DNA from: a virus
IMG/VR virus record: IMGVR_UViG_3300045972_000071
Location: 23,618 to 87,617 of that record
Length of the DNA: 64,000 nt
Strand: one strand, 5' to 3'
This document shows, one piece after another, positions 6,806 to 14,964 of the stretch. Position 1 is the stretch's first letter, and each line of letters starts with the position of its first letter. Below the pieces are notes generated by a model. The model did not search any database. It was given only the letters and a program-made list of their open reading frames with translations, and was not told the DNA's origin. The position numbers were made by a program, and so were the translations under genes.

Positions 6806-7645
6806 GGTGCTTTCTCCGCAATGACATCTGGACAGACCCTAGATGTGTATGCCTACATTGATTATGTCAATGAGCATAAGGAGTTCTTTGATCTGTATGC
6901 TAACCTTGACGTAATAGGTTCTGCTGAAGGTACATGGAAGAATCAAAGGATAATGGAGAAAGCGGGACTTAATCCATTACCTGTCTATCACATCAATGAA
7001 GATCCTAAGTTTCTTGCGATGGCAATGGAGTATGATTACTTTGCTGTTGGGGGAATGGCAAGATCGAGTTCCGCTTCATTGCAGTTCCAAGTAGATGAAA
7101 TATTCTCTATCATCTGCCCGAAGAGCAACGACTATTTTCCTACTCATAAAATACATGGGTTCGGAACTACTAAACCAAGTATCATGGTCAGCTACCCCTG
7201 GTACTCTGTTGACTCTTCTTCATGGGTTAAATATGGTCTGTACGGTATTGTGCTGATACCCCGATTCTTTCACGGTAAGCCTACATACAATAAGCCACCT
7301 ATGACTGTTGTTATGTCGAACAGATCAAAAGCAATCGGAGATCAACTCCACTTTGCAAACATTTCAGCAATGGAAAAGGAAGCTATCCTTAACTACTTTG
7401 CTGAGAAAGGTATCTCTATAGGAGAATCTTACATCGTCAATGTTGAAGCAGGGCACGAACTGCTGGACAATGAAGTCTGGATAAACAAAGAGAAGACGAA
7501 AGTGGAACAGATTTGTGAGTACGGTCTGATAAATAATCATGTAGCCCGTGACCATGCAAACTTGCTTTACTTTCTTGACCTTGAGAAGTTTCAGCAGAAG
7601 TGGCCATGGCAGTGGAAAAAGAAATCAGGGAGATTAGATATATGA
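6779..7645 (+). CDS. dpdA: Tgt/DpdA-like 7-deazaguanine DNA transglycosylase
   Basis: About 288 residues from a TTG at 6779, chosen because the abandoned first copy at 5909 starts MDSSIFLDS at the same point; the ribosome binding site is weak. FLDSGAFSAMT corresponds to the TDSGGFQ motif of tRNA-guanine transglycosylase (general-base Asp), and YSVDSSSW near residue 140 carries the likely nucleophile Asp. These are marks of the DpdA family, which swaps guanine in DNA for a 7-deazaguanine. The Tgt zinc motif is not seen, as in short phage DpdAs. With queC, queE and folE alongside, DNA modification is the best reading. Paralogue subtype and final base are open. Confidence 0.75.
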   Translation: MDSSIFLDSGAFSAMTSGQTLDVYAYIDYVNEHKEFFDLYANLDVIGSAEGTWKNQRIMEKAGLNPLPVYHINEDPKFLAMAMEYDYFAVGGMARSSSASLQFQVDEIFSIICPKSNDYFPTHKIHGFGTTKPSIMVSYPWYSVDSSSWVKYGLYGIVLIPRFFHGKPTYNKPPMTVVMSNRSKAIGDQLHFANISAMEKEAILNYFAEKGISIGESYIVNVEAGHELLDNEVWINKEKTKVEQICEYGLINNHVARDHANLLYFLDLEKFQQKWPWQWKKKSGRLDI

Positions 7646-7821
7646 GAATTTACTTAGCAGGGAACTTCCCGCAGTTATCGAAAAAAGAATCTGAAATGGT
7701 CATGGTGGAGAACATAAAGAAAGCGGACTCTGCTTATAACCGACTCATTACTTATTTCTTTCCTAAGTATTGCACCACTGTTATCTCAATCAAAAAGGAT
7801 ATGATTGAGGGTAAAATTTAA
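7642..7821 (+). CDS. Small protein coupled to the dpdA-like gene, MRIYLAG start
   Basis: A 59-residue protein whose ATG overlaps the dpdA-like stop (ATGA), with GGGAG upstream. The opening MRIYLAGNFPQ resembles the first strand of nucleoside 2-deoxyribosyltransferase-like proteins, but the fold would need over 100 residues, so this is either a short unrelated protein or the trimmed start of such a gene. Tight coupling suggests a role with the transglycosylase. No firm function. Confidence 0.55.
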   Translation: MRIYLAGNFPQLSKKESEMVMVENIKKADSAYNRLITYFFPKYCTTVISIKKDMIEGKI

Positions 7822-7850
7822 TTAACAGGTACATGAATTTGTGATATAAT
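7822..7850 (+). promoter_or_regulatory. Sigma70 promoter before the sliding clamp gene
   Basis: TTAACA (7822-7827), a 17-base spacer, and TATAAT (7845-7850) preceded by TGA. It is one of the best promoter matches in the window, and it starts the replication block. Confidence 0.75.
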
Positions 7851-7879
7851 CATTATGAATAAAATTAAAAGGAGATGTT

Positions 7880-8908
7880 ATGAAGATACAAAAGGATGTT
7901 CTGCTGTCTGCTCTTATGAAAGTTAAACCAGGTCTTGCAAAGAAGGAAATCATTGAGCAAGCCCAGCACTTCATCTTCTCTAACGGAGAAGTAACTACAT
8001 TCAATGACCAGGTATGTGTCATGCATCCTATCGAATGTGACTTTGACTTCTCTGTAAAAGGTGAAGAGTTTTACAAGATCATAAGCGGTATATCTGAAAA
8101 AGAAATTGACCTCACTATGAAAGAATCTACTCTCCATATCAAAGCGAAGGGCACAAACTGCAAGCTGTCCACACTGCTAGGAGATGCTGGATTTGTTGCT
8201 CCGCTTGTGCAAGTGTTGCGTGACGCAATATCATCTGACGGGTTCTGGAAGAAACTTCCTACAGAATTTCTTGATGGACTTTATCTGTGTGCGTTGTCTG
8301 CAAGTAAGGACTTGTCTACTGGTGTAAAGTCATGTGTTGCTATCAAAGGTGAGAACATTTACTCAACTGATGGATTACGTGCATCCTTGTATGTTATGGA
8401 TTCAAGTATCGAAGAGATAATGATTCCTGCCCGTGACGCTCTTGAACTTATCAAGTACAATGTCACGGAGTACGGTGCTTCTGAAAACTGGATGCACTTC
8501 CGCACTACTGATGGTACAGTGTTCAACTGCAAGTCAATGCGTGGTGATTATCCTTACGCTAAAGTTGACCGTCTGTTTGAAGATGCTGAACCTACTATCA
8601 TGTTTCCTGATACGATGAAAGAGTCAGTTTCTTCGGTTCTGATACTCGCTGAGGGAGATGTTGACATCAACAAGACTATAACCGTATCTGTGAAGAGCGG
8701 TAGCATCACGTGCCATGCGGAAAAAGAACGGGGCAGTATAGACAAAACTGTTGAATGTGATTACAGCGGAGACGCATTCTCCTTCGACATCAATCCGATA
8801 TTCTTTGCTCAGATATTGTCACATGCCCCTGGTCTTGCTCTCTTTGACAATCGTGCCATGTTCTTGTCAGATAATTTCTGGCACGTAATTGCATTACCGG
8901 CACAATAA
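7880..8908 (+). CDS. DNA polymerase sliding clamp (beta-clamp-like)
   Basis: A 342-residue protein, near the 360-370 typical of DnaN. It opens MKIQKDVLLSALMKVKPGL like beta clamps and shows the three-domain rhythm, including IPARDALELIKY in the last third and ALPAQ at the very end, where DnaN ends in MPMR. It would encircle DNA and hold the polymerase encoded 400 bases downstream; the clamp loader is at 12230. Sequence similarity to bacterial DnaN looks remote, so the call rests on pattern and context. Confidence 0.75.
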   Translation: MKIQKDVLLSALMKVKPGLAKKEIIEQAQHFIFSNGEVTTFNDQVCVMHPIECDFDFSVKGEEFYKIISGISEKEIDLTMKESTLHIKAKGTNCKLSTLLGDAGFVAPLVQVLRDAISSDGFWKKLPTEFLDGLYLCALSASKDLSTGVKSCVAIKGENIYSTDGLRASLYVMDSSIEEIMIPARDALELIKYNVTEYGASENWMHFRTTDGTVFNCKSMRGDYPYAKVDRLFEDAEPTIMFPDTMKESVSSVLILAEGDVDINKTITVSVKSGSITCHAEKERGSIDKTVECDYSGDAFSFDINPIFFAQILSHAPGLALFDNRAMFLSDNFWHVIALPAQ

Positions 8909-9093
8909 TGCTTGATTCTAATCCAAGATTGAAACTGATGCTCACAAAATTAAAAGAACAGGTCGACCGTAACTTCATCGACAATGACTGGGCTTGTACT
9001 TTTGTGAATGATTGTCATTCCCGTGCTAGTAAAGGCGGGACTTTCACCGTTAAACAGATTGACAAACTTGAAGAATTATTTGAGAGGTACTAA
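8908..9093 (+). CDS. Conserved-looking small protein, unknown
   Basis: A 61-residue, mostly helical protein whose ATG overlaps the stop of the clamp gene (TAATG). It contains DNDWACTFVNDCHSRASKG and a helical end (QIDKLEELFERY). No family recognised. Translational coupling between clamp and polymerase genes points to a replication-linked role. Confidence 0.65.
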   Translation: MLDSNPRLKLMLTKLKEQVDRNFIDNDWACTFVNDCHSRASKGGTFTVKQIDKLEELFERY

Positions 9094-9297
9094 ATGGAGC
9101 AGCCAGAGAACACCATGATAGAGCGTCCGCAACTGTTTGTTCCCGATGGAATGAAGTTCATTCATGTCCTTCGTAAAGCAATGCAAGAAGCACGTAAGCA
9201 TGGTATTGATGAAGTAGCAATGGTAAGAGATATACAGAGTCATAATGACATCAAGGATAGAATGAATAAACTTCACATCTACTTTGAGGTGGTATAA
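9094..9297 (+). CDS. Small hypothetical protein before the polymerase gene
   Basis: A 67-residue protein starting right after the previous stop. It contains MKFIHVLRKAMQEARKHGIDEV and is predicted helical with a short final strand. Its TAA overlaps the ATG of the polymerase gene (TAATG). No family recognised. Confidence 0.65.
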   Translation: MEQPENTMIERPQLFVPDGMKFIHVLRKAMQEARKHGIDEVAMVRDIQSHNDIKDRMNKLHIYFEVV

Positions 9298-11930
9298 TGG
9301 CAAAGGTGAGAGCATTCTTCGATGATGATGAACTTGACTCCGTAGGTATAAACGGGGCTGGAAGCGGTGCATGTGAGAAGTGTGGTTTAGTTTCAGGATG
9401 CAAGACACCTATGATGGGCTATACAGGTGAGGGGAAGAAGAGAATCCTCATCGTTGCAGAAGCCCCAAGCGAAGCAGAAGATAGAAGCGGTAAGCCGTTC
9501 ACAGGTGACACAGGTAAATGGTTTGCTGAAAAGTTACGCAATAAAGGTATTGACATTGATACTGATTGCTGGAAAACTAACTCTGTCGGCTGTCACCCCA
9601 CTAATCAGAAGGATTGCAAACCCACAAAAGCACAAGTCAAGCATTGTCGTCCACGTGTTATGCGTACTATCGCAGAACTTAAACCTAAGTATATATGGTT
9701 AATGGGTTCCGATGCCATCTATTCTTACTTCCATGAAAGAGAAAATAATACAAATGTTGATAGATGGAGAGGGCTGTGCATTCCTGATGTTGAAAAGAAA
9801 GCATGGATCATTCCATTGTATCATCCTGCTTATGCTTTAAAGTTAGAAAAAGACGACCATTTTCAATCTACATACGACAGGGATTTATCTCATGCCATCC
9901 GATGCTCTAAATTTGCAGACCTCCCAGAAGAAATGTCCCTCAAAGGGGCAAAGATCCTCAAGACTTATGAAGAGACCGTTGCCGCACTCGAAAGAGTATT
10001 GGATGAACGTCCGGATAGGTTCGCTTTCGATTATGAGACCACGGGTCTCAAACCCTATCGCTCAGGCCACAGAATAGCTACGGCATCCTTCTGCTCTGAT
10101 TATGATACCGCTTATGCATTCCCGTATCAGTATCGTAAGCATTGGGATAATAATCAGCTTACACGAATCGGTGATCTATGGTGTGATATCATGGAGCATC
10201 AAAAAATCAAGAAGATAATGCACAACCAGAAGTTTGAAGATATGTGGACACGTGAAATTATGGGTGTTGACATTGCAAACAAATGGTGGTGCTCAATGAA
10301 CACCGCACATATTCTTGATGGTAGAACAGAGTTCTCAGGTCTTAAATTCCAATCTTTAATTCGTTGGGGAATACCTGACTATGATTCTGAGATTGAAAAG
10401 TATCTGAAATCCCCTGATAAAAGCACACCATACAACAGGGTCATGGAAGCACCGCTGAATGACTTATTGCTGTATAATGCCATTGATAGTCTGCTTACAT
10501 TCAGATTACAAGAGGAGCAAGAAGATGAACTGGTAAAACTACCTAGTCAAGACAAAGCACGAAACTTCTTTCAGGGAGGGTTGAACACCTTATGTAACTT
10601 GCAAGAGAACGGTATCCCTCTCAATCGTCAATACTACTTGGATCAAGATATTGAGATAGGTAGCAGAATATTGAAGGCAAAAGAGTCTTTGCACAACTTT
10701 GATGAAGCAAAGCGTTTTCTCCGTGATAAAGGACGTGTCATAAACTTCGGCTCCTCTGATGATCTTGTCGAACTGTTCTTCAACGTCATGCAACTTCCGA
10801 AAGGGAAACTTACCCCGGGGGGTAAACCGTGTGTTGATGCAGGAGTGCTTGCTACGCTTAATACGCCCATTGCAAAAGAGATTACCAAGATTTCAAAATT
10901 AGAGAAGATCAAGGGAACGTACCTGGGTCAGTTTAATCGGGAGATAGAAGATGATGGAAAACTTCATCCGTTTTTTGATTTGCACACAACAAATACTTAC
11001 CGTGGTTCTTCTTCTTCACCCAACTTTCAGAACATACCAGTGCGAGATTTTGAGGCGATGTCGATCACTCGGGGTGGGATTATTCCTTCTTTGGGTAATC
11101 AATTGGTTGATTGGGATTACGGTTCTATGGAAGTTAGAATCATTGCCTGTGTTACGCAAGATCCTGTTTTAATGAGGTATATTGAAGATTCTACTTCTGA
11201 TATGCATAGAGACCAAGCAAAAGATTGGTTCTCTTTCACTGATGCAGAATGGGCGACTATCGACAAGAAACTGGCAAAAGCTGTCCGATTTGAATCAAAG
11301 AATGGATTCGTCTTTGCTGAGTTTTACGGATCATACTACGGCTCTATTGCCCGAACTATGTTCCCTAAGCTGAAAGAACTTTCTATCGGTGAAACTAATC
11401 TGTTTGAACATCTACGCAGTAAGGGTGTAATTCGATCACTCAGCACTGCCGCTGATGATTTTGAGAATCACACCAAGAGAGTTGAGCAAAGATTCTGGAA
11501 TAAGTTTAAAGCGGTAAAAAAGTGGCAAGAGAAAGCATTTGCATCCTATCTTGAAAAAGGATACATCGAACAGATGTTTGGATTCCGATGCGGGGGTTGG
11601 TTATCTAAGAATGATATATGCAACTACCCCATTCAGGGAACAGCATTCCACTGTCTAGTATGGTCACTAGGACAACTTGACAAGCGAATGAAAGACGAAC
11701 GTATGGACTCTTTGCTAATAGGGCAGATCCACGATTGCTGTCTTGGAGATATCACCGTAGATGAACACGATCATTGGTGCCACATGTCTCACAAGATAGC
11801 GACACAAGAGATTCGGGAAGCATTCAAGTGGATAATCGTACCTTTAGATATCGAATTTGAAGAGTCTGGAATCAATGAACCGTGGAGCGTGAAAAAAGAA
11901 TTTATGCCAAAGTTTTTAAATCATAGGTAG
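9297..11930 (+). CDS. DNA polymerase I-type replicase with N-terminal UDG-like domain
   Basis: An 877-residue fusion. Residues about 20-210 are a family-4-type uracil-DNA-glycosylase-like domain: CEKC near 25 and cysteines near 98 and 116 fit the iron-sulfur ligands, AEAPSEAEDRSGKPFTGDTG is the uracil-site loop, and LYHPAYAL near 175 is the HP motif. Next is a 3'-5' exonuclease domain (FDYETTGL near 243, HNQKFE, YNAIDS). The polymerase domain has motif A LVDWDYGSMEVR near 602, motif B KNGFVFAEFYG and motif C IGQIHD near 810. It is the likely replicase. Whether the UDG-like part cuts uracil or only binds it is unknown. Confidence 0.9.
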   Translation: MAKVRAFFDDDELDSVGINGAGSGACEKCGLVSGCKTPMMGYTGEGKKRILIVAEAPSEAEDRSGKPFTGDTGKWFAEKLRNKGIDIDTDCWKTNSVGCHPTNQKDCKPTKAQVKHCRPRVMRTIAELKPKYIWLMGSDAIYSYFHERENNTNVDRWRGLCIPDVEKKAWIIPLYHPAYALKLEKDDHFQSTYDRDLSHAIRCSKFADLPEEMSLKGAKILKTYEETVAALERVLDERPDRFAFDYETTGLKPYRSGHRIATASFCSDYDTAYAFPYQYRKHWDNNQLTRIGDLWCDIMEHQKIKKIMHNQKFEDMWTREIMGVDIANKWWCSMNTAHILDGRTEFSGLKFQSLIRWGIPDYDSEIEKYLKSPDKSTPYNRVMEAPLNDLLLYNAIDSLLTFRLQEEQEDELVKLPSQDKARNFFQGGLNTLCNLQENGIPLNRQYYLDQDIEIGSRILKAKESLHNFDEAKRFLRDKGRVINFGSSDDLVELFFNVMQLPKGKLTPGGKPCVDAGVLATLNTPIAKEITKISKLEKIKGTYLGQFNREIEDDGKLHPFFDLHTTNTYRGSSSSPNFQNIPVRDFEAMSITRGGIIPSLGNQLVDWDYGSMEVRIIACVTQDPVLMRYIEDSTSDMHRDQAKDWFSFTDAEWATIDKKLAKAVRFESKNGFVFAEFYGSYYGSIARTMFPKLKELSIGETNLFEHLRSKGVIRSLSTAADDFENHTKRVEQRFWNKFKAVKKWQEKAFASYLEKGYIEQMFGFRCGGWLSKNDICNYPIQGTAFHCLVWSLGQLDKRMKDERMDSLLIGQIHDCCLGDITVDEHDHWCHMSHKIATQEIREAFKWIIVPLDIEFEESGINEPWSVKKEFMPKFLNHR

Positions 11931-11939
11931 TCAAAACTG

Positions 11940-11948
11940 TGCTATTAT
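11940..11948 (+). promoter_or_regulatory. Extended -10 promoter after the polymerase gene
   Basis: TGC directly before TATTAT (11943-11948), within TGTGCTATTATCA. The same string occurs at 15279-15290 and a close variant at 24602. No -35 match was seen. Confidence 0.5.
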
Positions 11949-11988
11949 CAAAGTAACAGAAGTGCAAATAAGAAAGTAAGGAGTTATT

Positions 11989-12246
11989 ATGACATCAAAG
12001 AAGGCACAAGCATTTCAAGCTGATCTTGAAGAACTGGTCAAGAAACATGACGTTTTCTTGAACGGTACATTTCAGATGAAGGGCGAAGATGAGGACGACA
12101 TTGCCGTAGTGTCCATCGGACAAGCGTCTATTGGGGATGTTAAATCCAGTATGCATCATCTTCTGGAACAATCCTACAGTATCATTGCAGAAATTCTGAT
12201 CGAAAACATAACTTCGGGAGGGGACGCCAGTGCCACTACACATTGA
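11989..12246 (+). CDS. Small acidic hypothetical protein
   Basis: An 85-residue protein with AAGGAG before the ATG. A helical N-terminus is followed by a strand-rich acidic middle (KGEDEDDIAVVSIGQASIG) and a helical end. No family recognised. It overlaps the clamp loader start by 17 bases, and the two are probably translated together. Confidence 0.7.
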   Translation: MTSKKAQAFQADLEELVKKHDVFLNGTFQMKGEDEDDIAVVSIGQASIGDVKSSMHHLLEQSYSIIAEILIENITSGGDASATTH

Positions 12247-13177
12247 CTGTCGCCCCTCGTCACTTGAAACAGTGATGGGGAATGAGGGAGTTAAAGATGC
12301 CCTCAGAAATAAATTCACGAAAAACCCCGGCACTGTGTTTGATCCACCCCATTCAGTTCTGTTCGTAGGACCATCAGGGTGCGGTAAAACTACTCTCGCA
12401 CGTATTACAGCTACAATGCTCGGATGTGCTCCAGAAGATGTTCAGGAATATAATTCCTCGAATAACAGGGGAATCGACACTATCCGGGAGATTGCACAAA
12501 ACTGTCTTTACTCTCCGACATTCGGCTCAGTGAAAGTTTACATTCTGGACGAAGTGCACCGCATGACAAAAGATGCCCAAAACGCTCTGTTGAAACTGCT
12601 GGAAGATACACCGAAGCATGTTTTCTTTCTGCTTGCAACAACTGACCCGGAAATGCTGATTAAAGCAATACTCACCCGGTGCATGAAATTTGAAGTGAAG
12701 TCATTGCCTAATCCACAAGTGATGAAACTTCTCTGTAATACCGTTCAAGATGCTGGCATTGCACTGACCGACTTCTCTGAAAAAGTGCTCCAACTCATTG
12801 TAAAGACAGCAGAAGGATGCCCTCGTCAAGCTCTCATTCTTCTTGACTCAGTAATTGATATAGAAGATGAAGAGAAAGCACTGGCAGCCGTATCAGAATC
12901 AACGGCAAGCAGTACGGAAAGTCTTGATCTTTGTCGCTTACTGCTTGAAACGAGAAAGAACAGATGGGATGATGCCCGATTCTTGTTGAAGGGATTGATG
13001 GATGATCCTGAGAAGATGCGTTATGGGATTCTCGGATACATGAATGCTGTTCTTATGTCGGACAACTGCAAAGACCCAGATCATGTATCCGGTGTGATTG
13101 ACATGTTCACAGAATCTTTCATGTACTCTGGCAAAGCAGGATTGTCCAATGCAGTATTTCAGGCTTGCAAACTGTGA
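12230..13177 (+). CDS. AAA+ clamp loader subunit (DnaX/gp44-like)
   Basis: A 315-residue AAA+ ATPase that would load the sliding clamp. Start is GTG at 12230 with GGAGG 8 bases upstream. GPSGCGKT near residue 48 is Walker A, ILDEVHRM near 107 is Walker B, LLATTDP is sensor 1 and LTRC near 149 is the SRC-type arginine finger. The C-terminal part is helical (collar-like). It reads as complete, ending QACKL. Bases 13165-13174 at its 3' end are perfectly complementary to 13257-13266 in the following structured stretch. Confidence 0.88.
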   Translation: MPLHIDCRPSSLETVMGNEGVKDALRNKFTKNPGTVFDPPHSVLFVGPSGCGKTTLARITATMLGCAPEDVQEYNSSNNRGIDTIREIAQNCLYSPTFGSVKVYILDEVHRMTKDAQNALLKLLEDTPKHVFFLLATTDPEMLIKAILTRCMKFEVKSLPNPQVMKLLCNTVQDAGIALTDFSEKVLQLIVKTAEGCPRQALILLDSVIDIEDEEKALAAVSESTASSTESLDLCRLLLETRKNRWDDARFLLKGLMDDPEKMRYGILGYMNAVLMSDNCKDPDHVSGVIDMFTESFMYSGKAGLSNAVFQACKL

Positions 13178-13530
13178 TTGAGGGACTCTCAAGTACCGGT
13201 GGATTGGCGAATCTATCGACTGAGGACCTCCGTTGGTGAAGGAGTAGCGACCTCAGCAGTTTGCAATGATATAATACCCGGTGTCGGTAGAAGTCCGACT
13301 ATCTGCATCAAGCTGATGCGGAGAATACCCTTAACAGGTGAAAGATTGACGCTATGCCGGGACACAAGGACTTGGGAGTAGAACCCGCATCGGTAGCATG
13401 GCACCGACTCCCATATGATACCGTACTCTACATGCTGATTAGGCACGTGAATTTCGTGTCAGCTAAACAGAGTTCCTTAAACGGGTAAGGGGATATTGGT
13501 GACTCCCCACTAAATATTATAGGAGATAAC
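13165..13530 (+). ncRNA. Putative structured RNA, copy A
   Basis: About 350 bases without a gene but full of pairing. TTGCAAACTG (13165-13174) pairs with 13257-13266 and encloses TTGAG/CTCAA and CTGAGG/CCTCAG hairpins. GTCGG/CCGAC and GCATCA/TGATGC hairpins follow, then GGGAGT/ACTCCC enclosing CGGT/ACCG, a GCTGA/TCAGC hairpin near 13433-13462, and GGGGA/TCCCC near 13489-13508. GATGCGG (13315-13321) could instead pair with 13385-13391, and GAGTA (13376-13380) with TACTC (13424-13428), a pseudoknot like the P3/P7 core of group I introns. Blocks in the same order recur in copy B. An origin or leader is also possible. Confidence 0.5.
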
Positions 13531-13560
13531 ATGGGTGAATTAATTAAAACAGAAGTGTGA
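13531..13560 (+). CDS. Nine-codon leader peptide coupled to the next gene
   Basis: ATG at 13531 has AGGAG 7 bases upstream and encodes MGELIKTEV before TGA at 13558. The next gene starts at GTG 13557, overlapping this stop, and has no better site of its own. It is either a coupling leader or the true start of the next protein if ribosomes slip back one base. Confidence 0.4.
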   Translation: MGELIKTEV

Positions 13561-13817
13561 TTATCCGAAATCGTAAAAACCTAAGCGAACAGATCCAGAT
13601 CATTATTGACTATGAAACACGCAAGATCGGTGTAGTTCATAATAGAGGAATGGAGATGATCGTGATTAGATCCGTTCTGTCTAATGATGTTGCTGTGTCC
13701 TATATTGAAACGGAAACTGAAAAGGGCCCTATTCCAACTAAAGACCCTTTTGATCCTGCTAGAATTAAAGTCGGCAATGGAATTCAAGATTGCACGTTCA
13801 CAACTGATAAGCCATGA
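13557..13817 (+). CDS. Small hypothetical protein
   Basis: An 86-residue strand-rich protein (IQIIIDYETRKIGVVHNRG, then a second sheet) starting at GTG. The start is inferred from overlap with the nine-codon leader. No family recognised. It overlaps the next gene by 4 bases (ATGA). Confidence 0.6.
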   Translation: MIIRNRKNLSEQIQIIIDYETRKIGVVHNRGMEMIVIRSVLSNDVAVSYIETETEKGPIPTKDPFDPARIKVGNGIQDCTFTTDKP

Positions 13818-14059
13818 TACAACTACGTGTAAATACAGAGGTATTGGCTCCTTCCCTTGAAGAAGCTGAGTGGTTACGGGACTTGCTACAAAATCCTGTG
13901 TACGAAGACGAAACCCGCTCTGAAAAGAGAATGCGGGAAATATGGCACCCTGCTCTGGATGTGTACATAAAAACGCTGAAAGCACCTATGCACCCACAAT
14001 GTGGTACTTGTTTCAGAGATAAACCAGATCATGATTATGATGACGACATCCCCTTTTAA
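13814..14059 (+). CDS. Small hypothetical protein with acidic tail
   Basis: An 81-residue protein overlapping the previous stop. It is helical (SLEEAEWLRDLLQNPVYED), has one CGTC motif near residue 64 and ends in an Asp-rich tail finishing DDDIPF. Such a tail can compete for DNA or for an SSB partner, but no function is assigned. Confidence 0.6.
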   Translation: MIQLRVNTEVLAPSLEEAEWLRDLLQNPVYEDETRSEKRMREIWHPALDVYIKTLKAPMHPQCGTCFRDKPDHDYDDDIPF

Positions 14060-14068
14060 GGAGAAGGT

Positions 14069-14770
14069 ATGAGTGAAAACAAAGATGAAGTTTTAAAGAT
14101 GCTTGGAATGATTAAACGCCCCGGGATGGATAAACTGATTGATTGGTTGTCAAATGAAACTGATTACTTCACGTCTCCGTCCTCTACGAAGTATCACGGC
14201 AACTACGAAGAGGGGTTAATTGACCACTGTCTGAACGTCTATGACTCACTCGCACTGCTCAATGCTGAATTTGGTGATAATGAGTATAGCGAGGAATCAT
14301 TGATGGTCGTAGCCTTGCTCCATGACATGTGCAAATGCAATACATACATTCCGAATGATGATCCTGCTTCCGATGCTCAGATCAAATATGCCCAGAGTTT
14401 GTTAGATCAGAATGGGAGAGAACCTCTTCCGAAAGTCAAACTCACAAAATGGTATGTCAGTAAGGTCATAGATCATCTGAAAAGCGGTGAAGGTGAGTTC
14501 CCTGAATTTGCAGCCGCATATAAAGTGAAAGATAAGTTTCCAATGGGACACGGAGAGAAGTCTCTATACCTCATTCAGAAGTTTATCCGTCTTTCTGATG
14601 AAGAAGCACTGGCAATACGTTGGCATCTCGGTGCGTTCGATCCTGGCTTTCACTTCGGATACCCCACAGGTTTCGCCACTCAGCAAGCAGTACGGGAATG
14701 TCCTCTTGTTACAATGACGATTTCAGCAGACTTTCTGGCCACTTGGATGGTCGATATTACAGTAAAATAG
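14069..14770 (+). CDS. HD-domain phosphohydrolase
   Basis: A 233-residue protein with the HD-superfamily metal site: YHGNYEEGLIDHCLNVY gives the first His, ALLHDMCK near residue 88 the HD pair, and a later HL/GHGEKSL segment the following ligands. The superfamily includes nucleotidases and dNTP or oligonucleotide hydrolases; phage members of this length resemble YhaM/YfbR-like enzymes. Its place among replication genes suggests nucleotide metabolism. AAGGAG precedes the ATG. Confidence 0.75.
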   Translation: MSENKDEVLKMLGMIKRPGMDKLIDWLSNETDYFTSPSSTKYHGNYEEGLIDHCLNVYDSLALLNAEFGDNEYSEESLMVVALLHDMCKCNTYIPNDDPASDAQIKYAQSLLDQNGREPLPKVKLTKWYVSKVIDHLKSGEGEFPEFAAAYKVKDKFPMGHGEKSLYLIQKFIRLSDEEALAIRWHLGAFDPGFHFGYPTGFATQQAVRECPLVTMTISADFLATWMVDITVK

Positions 14771-14778
14771 GAGAACAC

Positions 14779-14964
14779 ATGTTTGAGCCGAAACTGAATG
14801 CACTGGTAGTTATCAAGAAGGGTAAATGTGATTGTGATGGATTATCTGCAGGGACTGTTGGATTTATAAAGTTCATTGAGCATCCAGATGCGTTCATGGT
14901 ACAAAAGCGTGATAGTGACAAGATACTGTGGCACTGTCGGGAATGTGTAACAGCATTCAAATAA
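14779..14964 (+). CDS. Small KOW/SH3-like protein with cysteine pairs
   Basis: A 61-residue protein from ATG 14779, which follows AGGAGA; longer readings of this frame run back into the HD gene without a binding site. KCDCDGLSAGTVGFIKFIE with alternating strands suggests a small beta barrel, and cysteines at both ends (CDC and CREC) might bind zinc. Function unknown. The structured stretch copy B follows directly. Confidence 0.6.
   Translation: MFEPKLNALVVIKKGKCDCDGLSAGTVGFIKFIEHPDAFMVQKRDSDKILWHCRECVTAFK

Noticed and set aside
13391-13410. TGGCACC resembling the T-box TGGNACC bulge
   Set aside because: It lacks the rest of a T-box leader, no aminoacyl-tRNA gene follows, and the motif is absent from structured RNA copy B.
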